Origin: Caecitellus pseudoparvulus
Taxonomy: Eukaryota > Bigyra: Bicosoecida
DNA length: 64,000 bases
Reading direction: 5' to 3'
Assembly (NCBI GenBank): GCA_965644315.1
Contig: CBFFRQ010000066.1
Location: 124,001-188,000 of the forward strand
Shown here: in pieces, positions 20,047-32,000 of the stretch
Position numbering within the stretch: position 1 is the first letter of the stretch
How the letters are laid out: each line of letters starts with the position of its first letter
Program-made: the position numbers and the translations under genes
The notes under the pieces: model-generated
The model's database searches: none
What the model was told of the DNA's origin: nothing
What the model saw: the letters and a program-made list of their open reading frames with translations, nothing else

Positions 20047-23000
20047 CTATTCCTCGTCGTCTTCCGCGATGGTTGAGAAAGGCGAAGCTCCGGTGGCAGC
20101 ACGCCCAGCCTCAGCGCGGAGCTTGCGCAGCTCCTCACTCTGCTCGAATACGCTCTTCCGTGAGTTGCGGTTCAGGCGTGCCTTATCCTGCGACAAATTC
20201 TCACCCCACCGGCGGAGGCGATCCGCCCAAGTGTCAGCAGCCGTTTGAGCCCTGGCGTGGTTGTGCTGCAGCATCTTCACCTCAGCTTCGTTTAAGCTGA
20301 TAGTGTGCTCCAAGTCATCAGCGCTCGCCGCGTATCTGGACGTGTCTGCTTGGGCAAGCAGTTCCTCAGGAACGGGTTTACCATTCTCCTGCAGCTGCTG
20401 TACCTGCGCTGCTGCTATTGACGCAGCTTCCACTGCAGAACGCTCTGCTTTGTTCGCTTCAAGCTCGGTGCGTTTCTGTGTGAGCTCTTGAGATAGCTGC
20501 TGCATGCGCATTTGATACTTGACATAGTGCTCGTTGGCCTCGTCGACCTTCTTCTCCCAAGAGTCAATGCGCTGTTGCATCGTTGTGCGGTACATGGCGG
20601 CATCGGCAGCAGCACTGGCTTCGGGAAGGTCCTGAAGCAGGTCAGCTTCTTGCATCATGCTGCTGCCCCGCCTGTGCCCACGTGAAGCTGCCGGAGAAGC
20701 CGGGAGGGCCTCTCCCCCGCCTGCTTCTTCTGCACCTTGCTTCAAAACATCGTCCTCTAGGCTCGCAAGGAATCGCTGCAGCTCAGTGTGCTTTGACAAA
20801 GCCCCCACAGAGGAAATCCTGGCGGGGAGAGTTCCCTCTGTCCACCGGCCATTCCCAGACACAGCCAATTCATCCTCGTCAACATCTGAATCGCCTGCAT
20901 CGTCGCGACCTTGGAGGGTCGCTCGGTCAACGCCCATGGCCCGGAGGGCGGTGACCTCCGCGGCAGCGGTTCGCCAGCGAGCCCCGCCTGAGCTCTTGCG
21001 CTGGAGGGACCGCGCAGCTTCCGCAGATTTGGAGGCGGCCTGCGCTTCCGCACGGGCCTTGATGCTCGAAAGCAGCTCAGCCACAGACTGCTGCACAACC
21101 CCACCGCTGGCAGCCGTGCCGGCACCCTCCCCATACTCTTCATCATCCTCAGCATCTGAGTCAGACTGACCCAGGGACAGCTGGCCAGATGCTGAAGCCA
21201 GTTGCTGGCCGATGAGGCGAAGCATTCGATGGAACTCTCCTTGGAAAGCAGGCAAAGCATCGTTGCTGAGGTCGTTGGCATTGACTCGAATGTGCGCAAG
21301 GGCATGCGCCAAGCACACGACAAAGTCCCCGGTCGACACTAAGCGAGAACGGCGAATATGCAGGGTGCGCGTAGCCGGGTCGAACCAATACACATGCCGG
21401 TAGGCGTTCCCTACGTAATTGTTGATCGGCAGCGAGTCGGCAACTTCGAGGGACACACCCTCCGGGGCTGCTGGGAAGCCCACAGCGCTCAGCAGTTTTC
21501 GGCCGACGAGCAAGCGCAGAGACTCCCGTGCGTTGAGGGACTCGCGAGGGACGACGCCCAAGTGCCCTTCAGGTGGTGGTGAAGTGACGTCCAGCCACAG
21601 CGAGGAAGCAGCGAGCGGATCGGCTCCTGGACCATCGGGCGATCCCGGGGCGGCAGCTGATGCTCTCGCTTGCAACTGCGAGAGGAGCGTGTCCATGGCG
21701 TTCAGTTTTCCCACGATTGCAGTGACCTGCGGGTTCTCTTCCACCAGCAGAGCATGCGAGGACTGCTGCCCTCGGAAGCTCTCACCCAGCGTTGCAGCGC
21801 TGCGAGCGCCTTGAAGGATGGACTTGGAGCTGCCTGCTTTGCTCAGCGTTTCAGGGTGGGAAGCTGCCTGCAGCTTGCTAACCGCATCTCGAACCTTGGA
21901 GGAGGTGCTGGTGTCACCTGCACCCCCTGCACCAGCGGCAGCTGCAGTGGCTTTCTGCCGAGCTAGCTCCTCCTGACGGCGCTGCTCCTCTGCCGCAGCG
22001 GCTTGTGCACGCTCCTCAGCTAGCTTCGCTGCGACAGCCTTCTCCTTCTTCCTTCGGGCCTTGGCTTGCCGCTTGGCTAGTTGGGCCTTCATTCGATTCT
22101 CTTGGGCCTTTTTCTGGGCTTCCAGCCTCTGCTCCTTTGCAGCCTGCGCAGCGTCAAACTCAGCCAACACCCGGTCTCGGTCTTCGTCAGCCAGCTCGTT
22201 GGCATCAGCGAGCAGCTTGGCTCGTGCCTCGGCAGCAGCTTGCTGCATGCGCTGTCGCTGTGCAGCCATCTGCTCTTCAGCTTGGCGGCGCCTTTCTTCC
22301 ATCTTTGCCTTCATGGCTTCCTCCTGGGCAGAGAGCTCAGCAGCCGCCTCTGCGTCCAAGCGCGCTTGCAGCGCCACTCGATCCGCCTCAGCCTTGGCGG
22401 CGCGCTCCTCTCTCTGCTGCTCAAGCTGGGCTTGAAAGTCGCGAAGCTTGGTGGCTTCGACCAGAGCAGCTTCTGCCTCCTTTCTGCGCTGAACATCGTC
22501 CGGCGCCACTTCAGCGAGGAAGGCCGCGGTCTCCTGCAGCTGCTGCTGCTTCAACTCTAGCTTCTGCTCAGCGTGCTCAGCTTCCAACTGCCTAATGATG
22601 GCTCGCTCCACTTCTGCGAGCTGTTCCGAGAAGTGGTCTTCAAACTCTTGCATGTGCGCCGAGACTTCGGCCTCCGTCGCGCCAATGGCCTTCAGCTGCG
22701 CGAGGGTGTCTTCACGGGCATCGGCTTTGCCATCCAGCATGTCGCCTAACGCAACCTTGAGATGCTCAGACCGTTCCTCCATTTGGTGCTTTAGCATCTC
22801 AGACTGCTCCTTTTCGTGTCGCTTCTTCATGATGGCTTCAACAGCTGCGCCTGCCGTTTCTCGTGTGACAAGGCTGTCACCTCTCGCGAGCAAATCGCGC
22901 ACAGCTTGCAGCTCATCTTGAGTCTCGGCTGCACTGACCAGCGAAGCAAGGGCAGCTTCGCGGCGCTTGGCGATGTCGGCTTTCTCGCGAGCTTGTTTGC

Positions 23001-26000
23001 GCTGCAAAGCTTGCTGTTTGCGAGCACGACGCTTGGCAAGTCGCCGCTGGAGGTCAGCTCGCTGGGCCTTTTTCTGATCAGACAAACGTGCCTCTACCCG
23101 TGCCATCTCTCGGTCTGTATCCGCTCGGATACGTTCAAACTCTTCCTGGTTATCGGCGTTCAAAACAGCCATGCGGGCCTCGAGTTCAGCTCGTTTTGCA
23201 GCGAGTTCGGCTTGTCGGCGCTCTTCCGTAGCCTGCTCAAACGCTCGCAGCTCAGCGGCGAGCTCTTCTGCGTGGGCTCTTTCCTCAGCTCGCGCTTCGT
23301 CCATATGGGCAACTTCAAGCTCTCGCGCCTGTGCCTGAATGTCCGCCTCCACTTCTTGCCGCTGTTGATCGTGCACTCCCTCACGTGGGGCGCCAGGATC
23401 CTGCCCAGCAGTCAAAGCTGCGACAGCTGCTAGCACGGCAGCCTCGAAATCCTCCGCCTCATCTTCATCAGCAAGGATAGCAGCCAGGTGAGCCTCAGCA
23501 GATTGGGCTGCTCCCTTGGATGCTGCTTCGGCAAGTTCCTGCTGTTGCTGTCGACGAAGCTTGCGCAATCTGCGCTGCTTGCGCGCACGCAGTTTGGCCT
23601 CGGTGCCTGCAAGCTGCCTGCTCTTTTCAGACTGCAGGCTTCGAAGGAGCGTGTTCGCGTTGGAGGCGGCTTGAAGGCGAATTTCTGCAGCTTGGTCTTC
23701 CAGAGCCAGAGCAGCCTCAGCATCTTTGGCCTTGGCCGCTTCATACTTGGACCGCATCTGAGCTGCCAGGGCCTTCCGCTCCGTCTCAGCTTCCTGAGCC
23801 AGGTCAGCCTCAACCTCAGCCTGTTCAGCGGCATGCTGAGCAGCGAGTGCCTCGCGCTCTGCAGCATTCACAGCCGCCGCCTCGGCTGCAGCTCGCTCTT
23901 CAGCCTGCTGCTGCTGCAGTTTTGCAAGCCGGCGAGCTCGCCTATCCTCCAGCTTGCGACTCAACGCGGCTTCTTGCTTCCGCTTCTCTGCCGACATCGC
24001 TGCTGACCTGCTGCTGATCTCAGCATCTCTCTGTTCCCGCAGTCGCCTGAGTGCCGAATCAGCCTCGAAAGTTGCAGCAACCAGCTCAGCTTCTGCCTGT
24101 GCGGCAGCTGCCTCGGCTGCTTCAGCTGCCGACGCAGCTTCAGCAGCGGCCTCTGCCTGACGCGCATGTTCCTGCGCCATGGCGGCTGCTGCTTCCTCAG
24201 ACTCACGTGTAGCAGCCTCCAGCTCTGCAGCTTGGCGGCGCCTCAAGGCTTCAGCCCGGCGCGTGCGCCTCTGCGCTTTGCGGTCCATTGCAGCAGCCTG
24301 CTGCCTGGCCTTTTCAGCGCTCAGAGCGTCACGCAAAGCTCCTGCTTCCCGCTCATACCCTGCCCTGAGCGCGGCCATTTGAGCGTCCAGCTCCTCTTGG
24401 TGCCCCTGAATGGCGCTCTCCGCTTGCTCCCGAAGCTCGGCTTCCTCGCGCTTCAAGCGGCGCTGCAGTTGCACCCACTCACCGTTGTGCTTTTCAGTCA
24501 GCTTGGCAACCAAGTCCGGGTCTCCCGCCACTTCAGCCATTTCGCGGGCCTGGCGGGCCAGCAGCTCCAGCTCCTCCTTGTTGCGCAAAGCGGCGATTTG
24601 CCTCGCAACCCTCTCATCAGCCATGCCCAGTCGCAGCGTGTGCAATGACTTTGCTGTGTCACCCTGCGCTTCAGCTTCGTCGCGGATCAAGGCCAGCTGC
24701 GCCGCAGCAGAAGCCGCTTCAAGCTCGGCAGTGGCACTCGCAGCAGCAGCATCGACCTTGGCATCGACCGCTGCCAATTCCGCCTCCTCAGTCGCAGCAA
24801 GGGCTGACACTTCAGCAGCATGCTTGGCTGACAGTGCTTTCCGTTCAACGAGGCTAGCAGCATCTTGAAGCTCTTCTTCGTGCCTACTTAACAGGGCCTT
24901 GCGCTTCTTGGCGAAGGCTGCCTGCACCGCCGAGCGAGCGTCGCTCTGCCGTGCTGCCTTCTCAGTGCCAACTCTGCCTTGCAGCGATGCCAGCTCGTCA
25001 ATGAAAGCTTGTCGGCGTGTCCGGACGTCATCGGCATGCCGGGCAGACATGGCCTTAGCCTCCTCTTCAGCCGTCTCAAAGTCTTCAGCCTCCAGGCGCT
25101 GCAGCTCTCCAAACAAGCCCTCGACCTCCACAGCAGCACCGGCAAGGAGAGTGGCGCGTTGGCCCAGGTCAGCACCAGCTGCTGCCAGCGCTTGCTGCTT
25201 GGCTTGCCTCGCACGCTCCTGCCGCTCAAGGCGTCGAACCTGCACTCGCTCAGCAACGGAAGCTGCCTGACGTGCTTGCTCCTGTGCCTGGGCAGTCCTC
25301 AAGCTCTGAATGTCCGCTTCGTGTGAGTCCCTCAGGGACGCGAGTGCCCGCTCTGCATCCAGCTGAGCATCTGCGCTCTCTGCAGCATCGTGCCCCAGAC
25401 CTGCTGCCGCCCGCGCAGCTGCCAGCTCTTCCTGCAGCTCTGCCTCTGCATCAGCTGCCTCCGCTTGCCTGTCCCTAGCCTGACGCTTTGCCAGTGCTTC
25501 TGAGGCGTTGTTTGCAGCCTCAGCAGCTGCCTGGTTAGCTTTCGCCTCAGCACGCGCGAGCCTTTTGGCGACGCGCTCTGCCTTACGAGCTTCCAGGCTT
25601 TCGTTAAGAAGCTCACGCTGGCGGGCCCGCTCACGTGCCAAGGACTCGCGCAGGGCGGAGCGCTCCACCTTGCAACGCTCGAGGATTCGCTCTTGCTCCT
25701 CCACGCTCATTTCTGGGCGAAGAGCAAGTTCTCGCTGAAGTGCTTCCTGCGCAGCACGTTCATCTTCGGCGTCAAGCTGTGCTTGGTCTAGCCCAACCTG
25801 ATCCTCAAGGTCTGCTTCAAGCCTGCTACGTTCTGCAGCAAGATCCTCGTCTTCCTGAGCAAGGAGGGAGGCGGCAGTTGCTGCAGCTTTCAGGTCGTCG
25901 GCTGTGCCTCCTCCAGCCCGCAGCGCAGACTCTGGCAGCAGCCCAAGCGCAACCAAGACGGCGTTAGGATCACACAGCCCAGCCTCCACGGCAGCGATGA

Positions 26001-29000
26001 GTTCCACAAGCCGGTTCCGAACTGTAGACATTGCAGATCGCGAGATCCCCCCTTCTCTAGCAGCCTTAGCGTCTGCAGCCTTGGCCTGCTGAATGGGATA
26101 CAAAGCGTCTCCTGCTGCAGCTGCAGCCTTCATCCGCGCCAGCTCCACGCGCGCCGAGGAAGCCGAGAAGCGTGCGAGCAGCGCTTGCACGGCAACGATG
26201 AGTTGCTCAACAATGGGTGTAAGGGCGTCTCCATGCTCAGCACGTACTCGAGCTGCAGCTGTGGGGTTGCGGATCGTGGTCGCCTGCACGAACGCTGCAA
26301 GGAAGCTAGAAAGCTGCTTGGTTTGTTCCTCAGCATATGCATCCCCTCCGTCTGCGAACAGCGTAAGCATCCCGAGGTGCCTGTCCAGACTGGCATCCAA
26401 TGGAAGCATGGAGGCTTCGTAGGCTTGAAGGGCGGCAGCCACCTCAGGGTACACCTCAGTGATGCTCGCATTTGACGCTGCCCGTAGCATACCCACAGCC
26501 TGCTCCCGGCGGGCTCGCTCAGCCGTGACTGCTGCCTTGTAGCGGCGAATGACATCCACAGCGTGAGAGAGCATGCGGCGAATGCCTTCGCCCCGCTCCG
26601 AATCAGCCGGCCGCAAGGAGCCAAGCGCGGCAACTTCTTCCTCGTGATCGGCCAACTTCGGATCATGCTTGAGAATGTCCGACACCATGGCATGTGCAGT
26701 GGAATGGCTGTCGCTTCCCAGCGCATCCCCTAACGCTCGAACAGCGTCCATGACAGCCGCCTCGCGCCGGGCGAGCTGCTTGTCCCAAAGCTTGTGGGCA
26801 GCCAGTTCTGTCTCGAGTTGCCGAAGCACAGCGGCCCGTTGGGAGGCTTGCGCAGCAGTGCCTGAAGAAACACCCTCAGCCCTGGCGTCGATGGAAGATT
26901 GGGCAATGAGGCGCCGCAGTGACCCGGCCTCGTCCACAATCCCTCGCCGAGCCCTTTCCAAGGCATCACGTGATGCTCTAAACCCGCTGCTCAAGTCTTC
27001 ATCATGGGCTTGCATAAGCTGCAGCAGCTGCTGCAGGTCCATTGCATCAGGGTTCCACTGATCCTTTTCATCTGAACTTCCAGAGCCAGGTGTACCTGCG
27101 CCCCTTGATGCTTCGTCTCCCCCCTTTGCACCTGTGCCGCATGCGCAGCAGGTCCGGCGCCCGCAGCAGTATAAAGCACTGCCAGCGGCCCCATTCCTGG
27201 CCTGGCGTGACCTGCAACGCCCCAAGCCACACGTGGAGACACAGCACAACGCATCCACAGGCCCTCGGTCCTGGCCCCAAGGCGAGGCCTTGACGCTGGC
27301 GGCCTTCTGGCGTGTGCGCTCATAATCCTTGGAGAGCAGCCCAGCCGTGCCTGCATCCTCCCAGGAGGCGGTGCGCCAATAGTACACACAGCCCATGAAA
27401 ATCGCTGCAGCCATGAAGAGGCCAACGAGCAAGGCAGCAATGAGACGCCAGTCTGGAACAAGTTGAGGAGTGACAGCTTGCCCGACTCCAAGACTGACCA
27501 GGTTTTCCTCCGTGCCAGGGTTGAAGGGAGAAGAGCCCAACGCTGCAGGGCAGGCCTGCCCAATGGCCACCGCCCGCACTATAAACTGCTGTGAAGCATC
27601 AATGGAGGAAGCGAATACGTACGTGCCTGGAGTTTCGAATGTGTACCCAAAGTGGCTCACACCAGCAGAGAGCGTAGGGTCTGACATGATCTCTGCAAGG
27701 TCCCGGAACGCGCCGTAGTCGAACTGCGGATTGGAGTTCAAGAAGGAATCCTTCTGGTACACAGGGTAGATGCGCCTCCCGTCAGCAGTCGTGCCTAGGG
27801 AAAAAAGGAGGCCTTCGCCAACTTCAACGCACGAGGTGGGATTGCGCATCACTGGGGTGCTCCCCGACACTGTTCCCTGCAAGGCTCGGCCGTGCGCCTT
27901 CCCTTGAAGTGGGAAGGGCTCTTGAGACAAGCCGACAGCTAGGGCAGCGACAATGCTACCAGCGCGCGCATGCAACTGATGACTTGCCCAAGAGCCTTCC
28001 ACAGCGCTGAGCACTTCCTCGGCAATCTCTGCGTGCACCTCGTGTGCGACATCGGCGAATGTTGACATAGACTGCTCGGCGAGCAGCCGACCACGCCAAC
28101 TCGGGGCATGCTCACTCAGCGCCTCCCGAAGCCTTCTCCCAGATCCTGGTGTTGCCGCGGCCACGGCATCATCAACTCCAAAGATTCCAGCGAAGCCAGC
28201 GCCATCCAAGGCAAGACTGAAAACATCGCAGCTGCTGCTGGTGATGATCGATCGGCTCGCGTTGGACGTCTCCAGGGTTTGGCTGGCCTGTCGAGCCCGC
28301 TCCTGGACTTCAGTACACGAGAGCCGACCAAAGAAGCCCGGTACATCCTCGTCAAGGCTCAGCGAGGTCACGTTGCCGGACTCCCCGTCCCGCACGAGCA
28401 GATGACCTTGCGCTGGGTCAATTGCGAGAGAACGTGCCCCAGCTCTGCATGAGGGCCCACACAGGTCATCGGCCGCTGGAAGACCCTCGCAAGCACACCC
28501 GCCGAGGTCAGCACTCCAAGTGCCCTTCCCACTAGCACACTGAGACACCGCGTTGCAGTCCACATCCTTACACTCACCGTTTGCCAGGCGCTTGAGCCCA
28601 AGCAAGCAGAACTCGAAATTCATGGGTTGGCAGTCTTCATCGCCGTCTGCTTCAGATGCCATGTTGCCGTTGCTATCAAAAGCTTCAAACTGTGGCGCGC
28701 AGAGGCACTTGCCATCATATGGCTGGAAGTAGCGCTGGTCTCCACGGCAAATGCACTCAGTCGCACCATTGTCGAGTGTGTATGAAGAAGCAGAACAAGG
28801 CAGACAGGCAGCTGAACCCTGAGTGGCAGAGAACGTGCCGTTGCGACACTTCAGACAGGCGGTGATGTCAGATGCACCCTCCAGAGGGTTGTACGTGCCG
28901 AGTGGACACGGCCGGTCCCTGAATGAGCCTTGTGGACAGTAGTGCCCCTTCGGGCACTTGTAGCCTCGGTCAGTTTGAGCATTCAGCGGTGTGGCGGAGG

Positions 29001-32000
29001 AGGTTAGCCCCAGGCACACAAAGCCTGGCGTGCAAGGGTAGCACTCTGTGCCATTCACAGATTCGGAAAAAGTGCCTGGTTCGCAAGCAGTACACGCTCT
29101 CTCCAACGAAGTTCGGGAAATGTTGCTCGCGTCTGGGGGAGCGAAAGTCCCAGATGGACAAGTTGTCGGGGAGGAGACCCCCTCAACACAATACGTCCCA
29201 CGCTCGCACTGCTGTGGGTGAGATGATGACTCTGGGCAGAAAAATCCAGCTGGGCATGTGGTGGGGGTGCTGCTTAGTGGAGGGCAATATGAACCTCCCG
29301 GGCAAGCCCTGCTCACGTGGCTTCCCAAGGGGCAAAACGTGCCAGCCAAGCAAGGAGACGGCACGGAGGTCCCATTTGCGCAGGTGTAGCCCCCTGGGCA
29401 GGTAGCACAGTCGGAAACGTTCGCTGCCCCCATTTCATCTCTGAAGGTGCCGACAGGACACTGGACGGGGGCAGCGCCGCCGCCTGTCGCACAGTAGTGT
29501 CCAAGAGGGCACGGAAACTGGAACGGGTCAGTTGTGTTCATCTGGGTGCAGTGCGTGCCTGGTGGGCACAACCTGCATGACGTGTTGGAGGTACTCTCTA
29601 TATCTGGGTTGAAAGTGCCCGTTGGGCAAGGCAGCTCAATGGAGGCGCCAGGGCAGAAGAAACCAGGCCTGCAGGAGAAAGCCTCCGGAAAGCCATCCAC
29701 GCACGTGAATCCAGGCGGGCAAACCCCACAGTCGGAGGCTAGGGAGGCGCCGACACTGCCTGAAAAGGTCCCATTCGCACAAGGTGTTGGGACAGCCGAT
29801 GCGGGCGGGCAGAAGAAGCCACGGGGGCACAAGTCTCCATTGGGCATGATCCCAACAGGGTTTGGAGTTGCAACTCCTTGGTAGCACACGTGTCCCGCTG
29901 CGCAGTCCCCAGCAATGTCTCCGTTGGTGCAGAACTTGCCAGGGGGGCACTGCGTGCACTGAGCCGCGCCAGCCAGCCCCAATCGGCCAATGGCGTGCGT
30001 CCCCGCTGGGCACAGCTGAGGCGCAGAGCTGCCGGCGGGACAATAGGACAGCTCTGGGCACAGCAGGGGGGTGGAGGTGTTCCCAGGGCAATACTCTCCA
30101 GCGGGGCAAGTCAAGCATGCACCTGCCCTCCACGAAGGGTTGAAGGTTCCAGGGGGGCATCCTGCCATGCTGTCTCCACCAGTGCACAGCACCCCCGGGG
30201 GACAAGCGTACCCCGGGTTGACCTGGCCGAGGGTTGACGAAAAGAGCTGCAGTGCGATGGACGCGTTTGTGGCTGCTGCGCCTGTAAAGTTCGAGGCTGG
30301 GTTCGGCACATATGATCCCTCATTGCAGATGAAGCCATCGATGCATGGGCTGCCTCCTGAATCAAGCACCCCAGGCCTCGCGAGGATGCTTCCCCGAGTA
30401 CAGAAATGCCCAGACTGGCACAGTCCTGTTGGAGCGGTGAGGCCTTGGCTGCCACAATACTGCCCTTGCAAACAAGCCGTGCAGTCTGCAGTGTCAGACA
30501 CTTGCTCAATGGAAGAAAATGTGCCGACGAAGCATTGCACATCAACAGCGTTAGCGGACCTAGCCGGGCACACACGCCCCGCAGGGCAAGGTGACGGGTT
30601 TATCGTTGTACCAGGGCAGAAATACCCTGCAGGGCAGTCAGTGCACACTGCAGCCCCGGTGGTATTTGAAAACGTGCGCGCCACGCAGCTCAGTGGGGTG
30701 CCTGACCGAGTGGGGCAGTAATGCCCCAGGGTGCACTCCAGCTCGGGGGTCACTGTCCCTGCTGGGCAGTACAGTCCTGCTGGGCAGTCAAAAGTGGTCC
30801 CTGATGTCATGCCGGACTGAGGACAGTACTGCCCTGCGGGGCAAGTGCTGCACGAGCCAACACTGGTTCCCCCACTGCCGCTACGAAACGTTCCGGGTGG
30901 GCAAGGAGTGGGCTGTGTCGACCCTGCCGGGCAATAAGTCCCGGCTGGGCAGGCATCTCCCACAAAAGTGCTTTCCCTTCCGGGTCCCAGGCCATTTGAG
31001 GCAATCGTAGGGGTAGCCGATCCTGACCCTGACTCGCAGAAGTGGCCTGCTGCACACGGACCAGACACTGTAGCTGCTCCCTCGTTGGCACAGTACGAGC
31101 CGGGCGTGCAAGGCGTGCACTGGTGAGACGCCTGAAGGCCAAAAAACGGGTTAAAAGTGCCGTTGGGGCACAAGAACGCTCCTGGATCTGCAGTGCCAAG
31201 TGGGCAGTAGCTGCCAGGGAGGCACACAGGAGGGTGCACGCTGCCTTCCGGGCAGTAGTGTCCATCAATGCAAGGCTTGCAAGCGCTCTGTGATGGCATG
31301 TCCTGGAAGGTGCCGGCAGAGCAGGGGGTCGGGCTGGCTGAGCCCGCTGCACAGGCAGATCCAGGTGGGCAACTCAGCACCGGCTGCACCGATCCTTGGG
31401 GGCAGTAAAACCCAGCCGGGCAAGGGAAAACTGAGGCATCCGCAGTGCCCGCCTGTGGGCAATAAAACCCGGCTGTGCATGGCGAGCAGTTTGTCTCTGC
31501 TGCTTGGCGCGAAGCAGGTGCAAAAGTGCCTGGAGGGCACTGCACCGGGTGGGAGGACCCAAGCGGACAAAAGTGCCCTGGCGGACATGCATCTCCAATG
31601 CTCGGCTCAGAACCTGTGGCAACAGGGCACGAAGAATCGCCGTATCCGCCCACAGAGCAAGTGTACCCATTGTCTTCTCCTTCTGTAGGAGCGGCAGCAC
31701 TGGAGCCTTGCAGGCAGTAGTGGCCTGCTGAGCAATCGCCAGCTGGAACACTCTGTCCCGAGACAGCACAAAACTTGCCAGGTAAGCAGTTCTTGCATCC
31801 AGCCGCTGATTCTTTCCCAGGAACATCGTTGTATGTTCCAGCAGGGCACGGATACTGTGTTCCTGAGGTGGTGCCGGCAGGGCAGTAGTGCCCAACAGGA
31901 CAAATCACAGGCTCTTCAGCCGCTGCGACGCAGAAGCCACCAGCTGGACAAGTCTTACAGGTGGCTTGCCCTGCAACGTCCTGGAACGTGCCAGCGGCAC

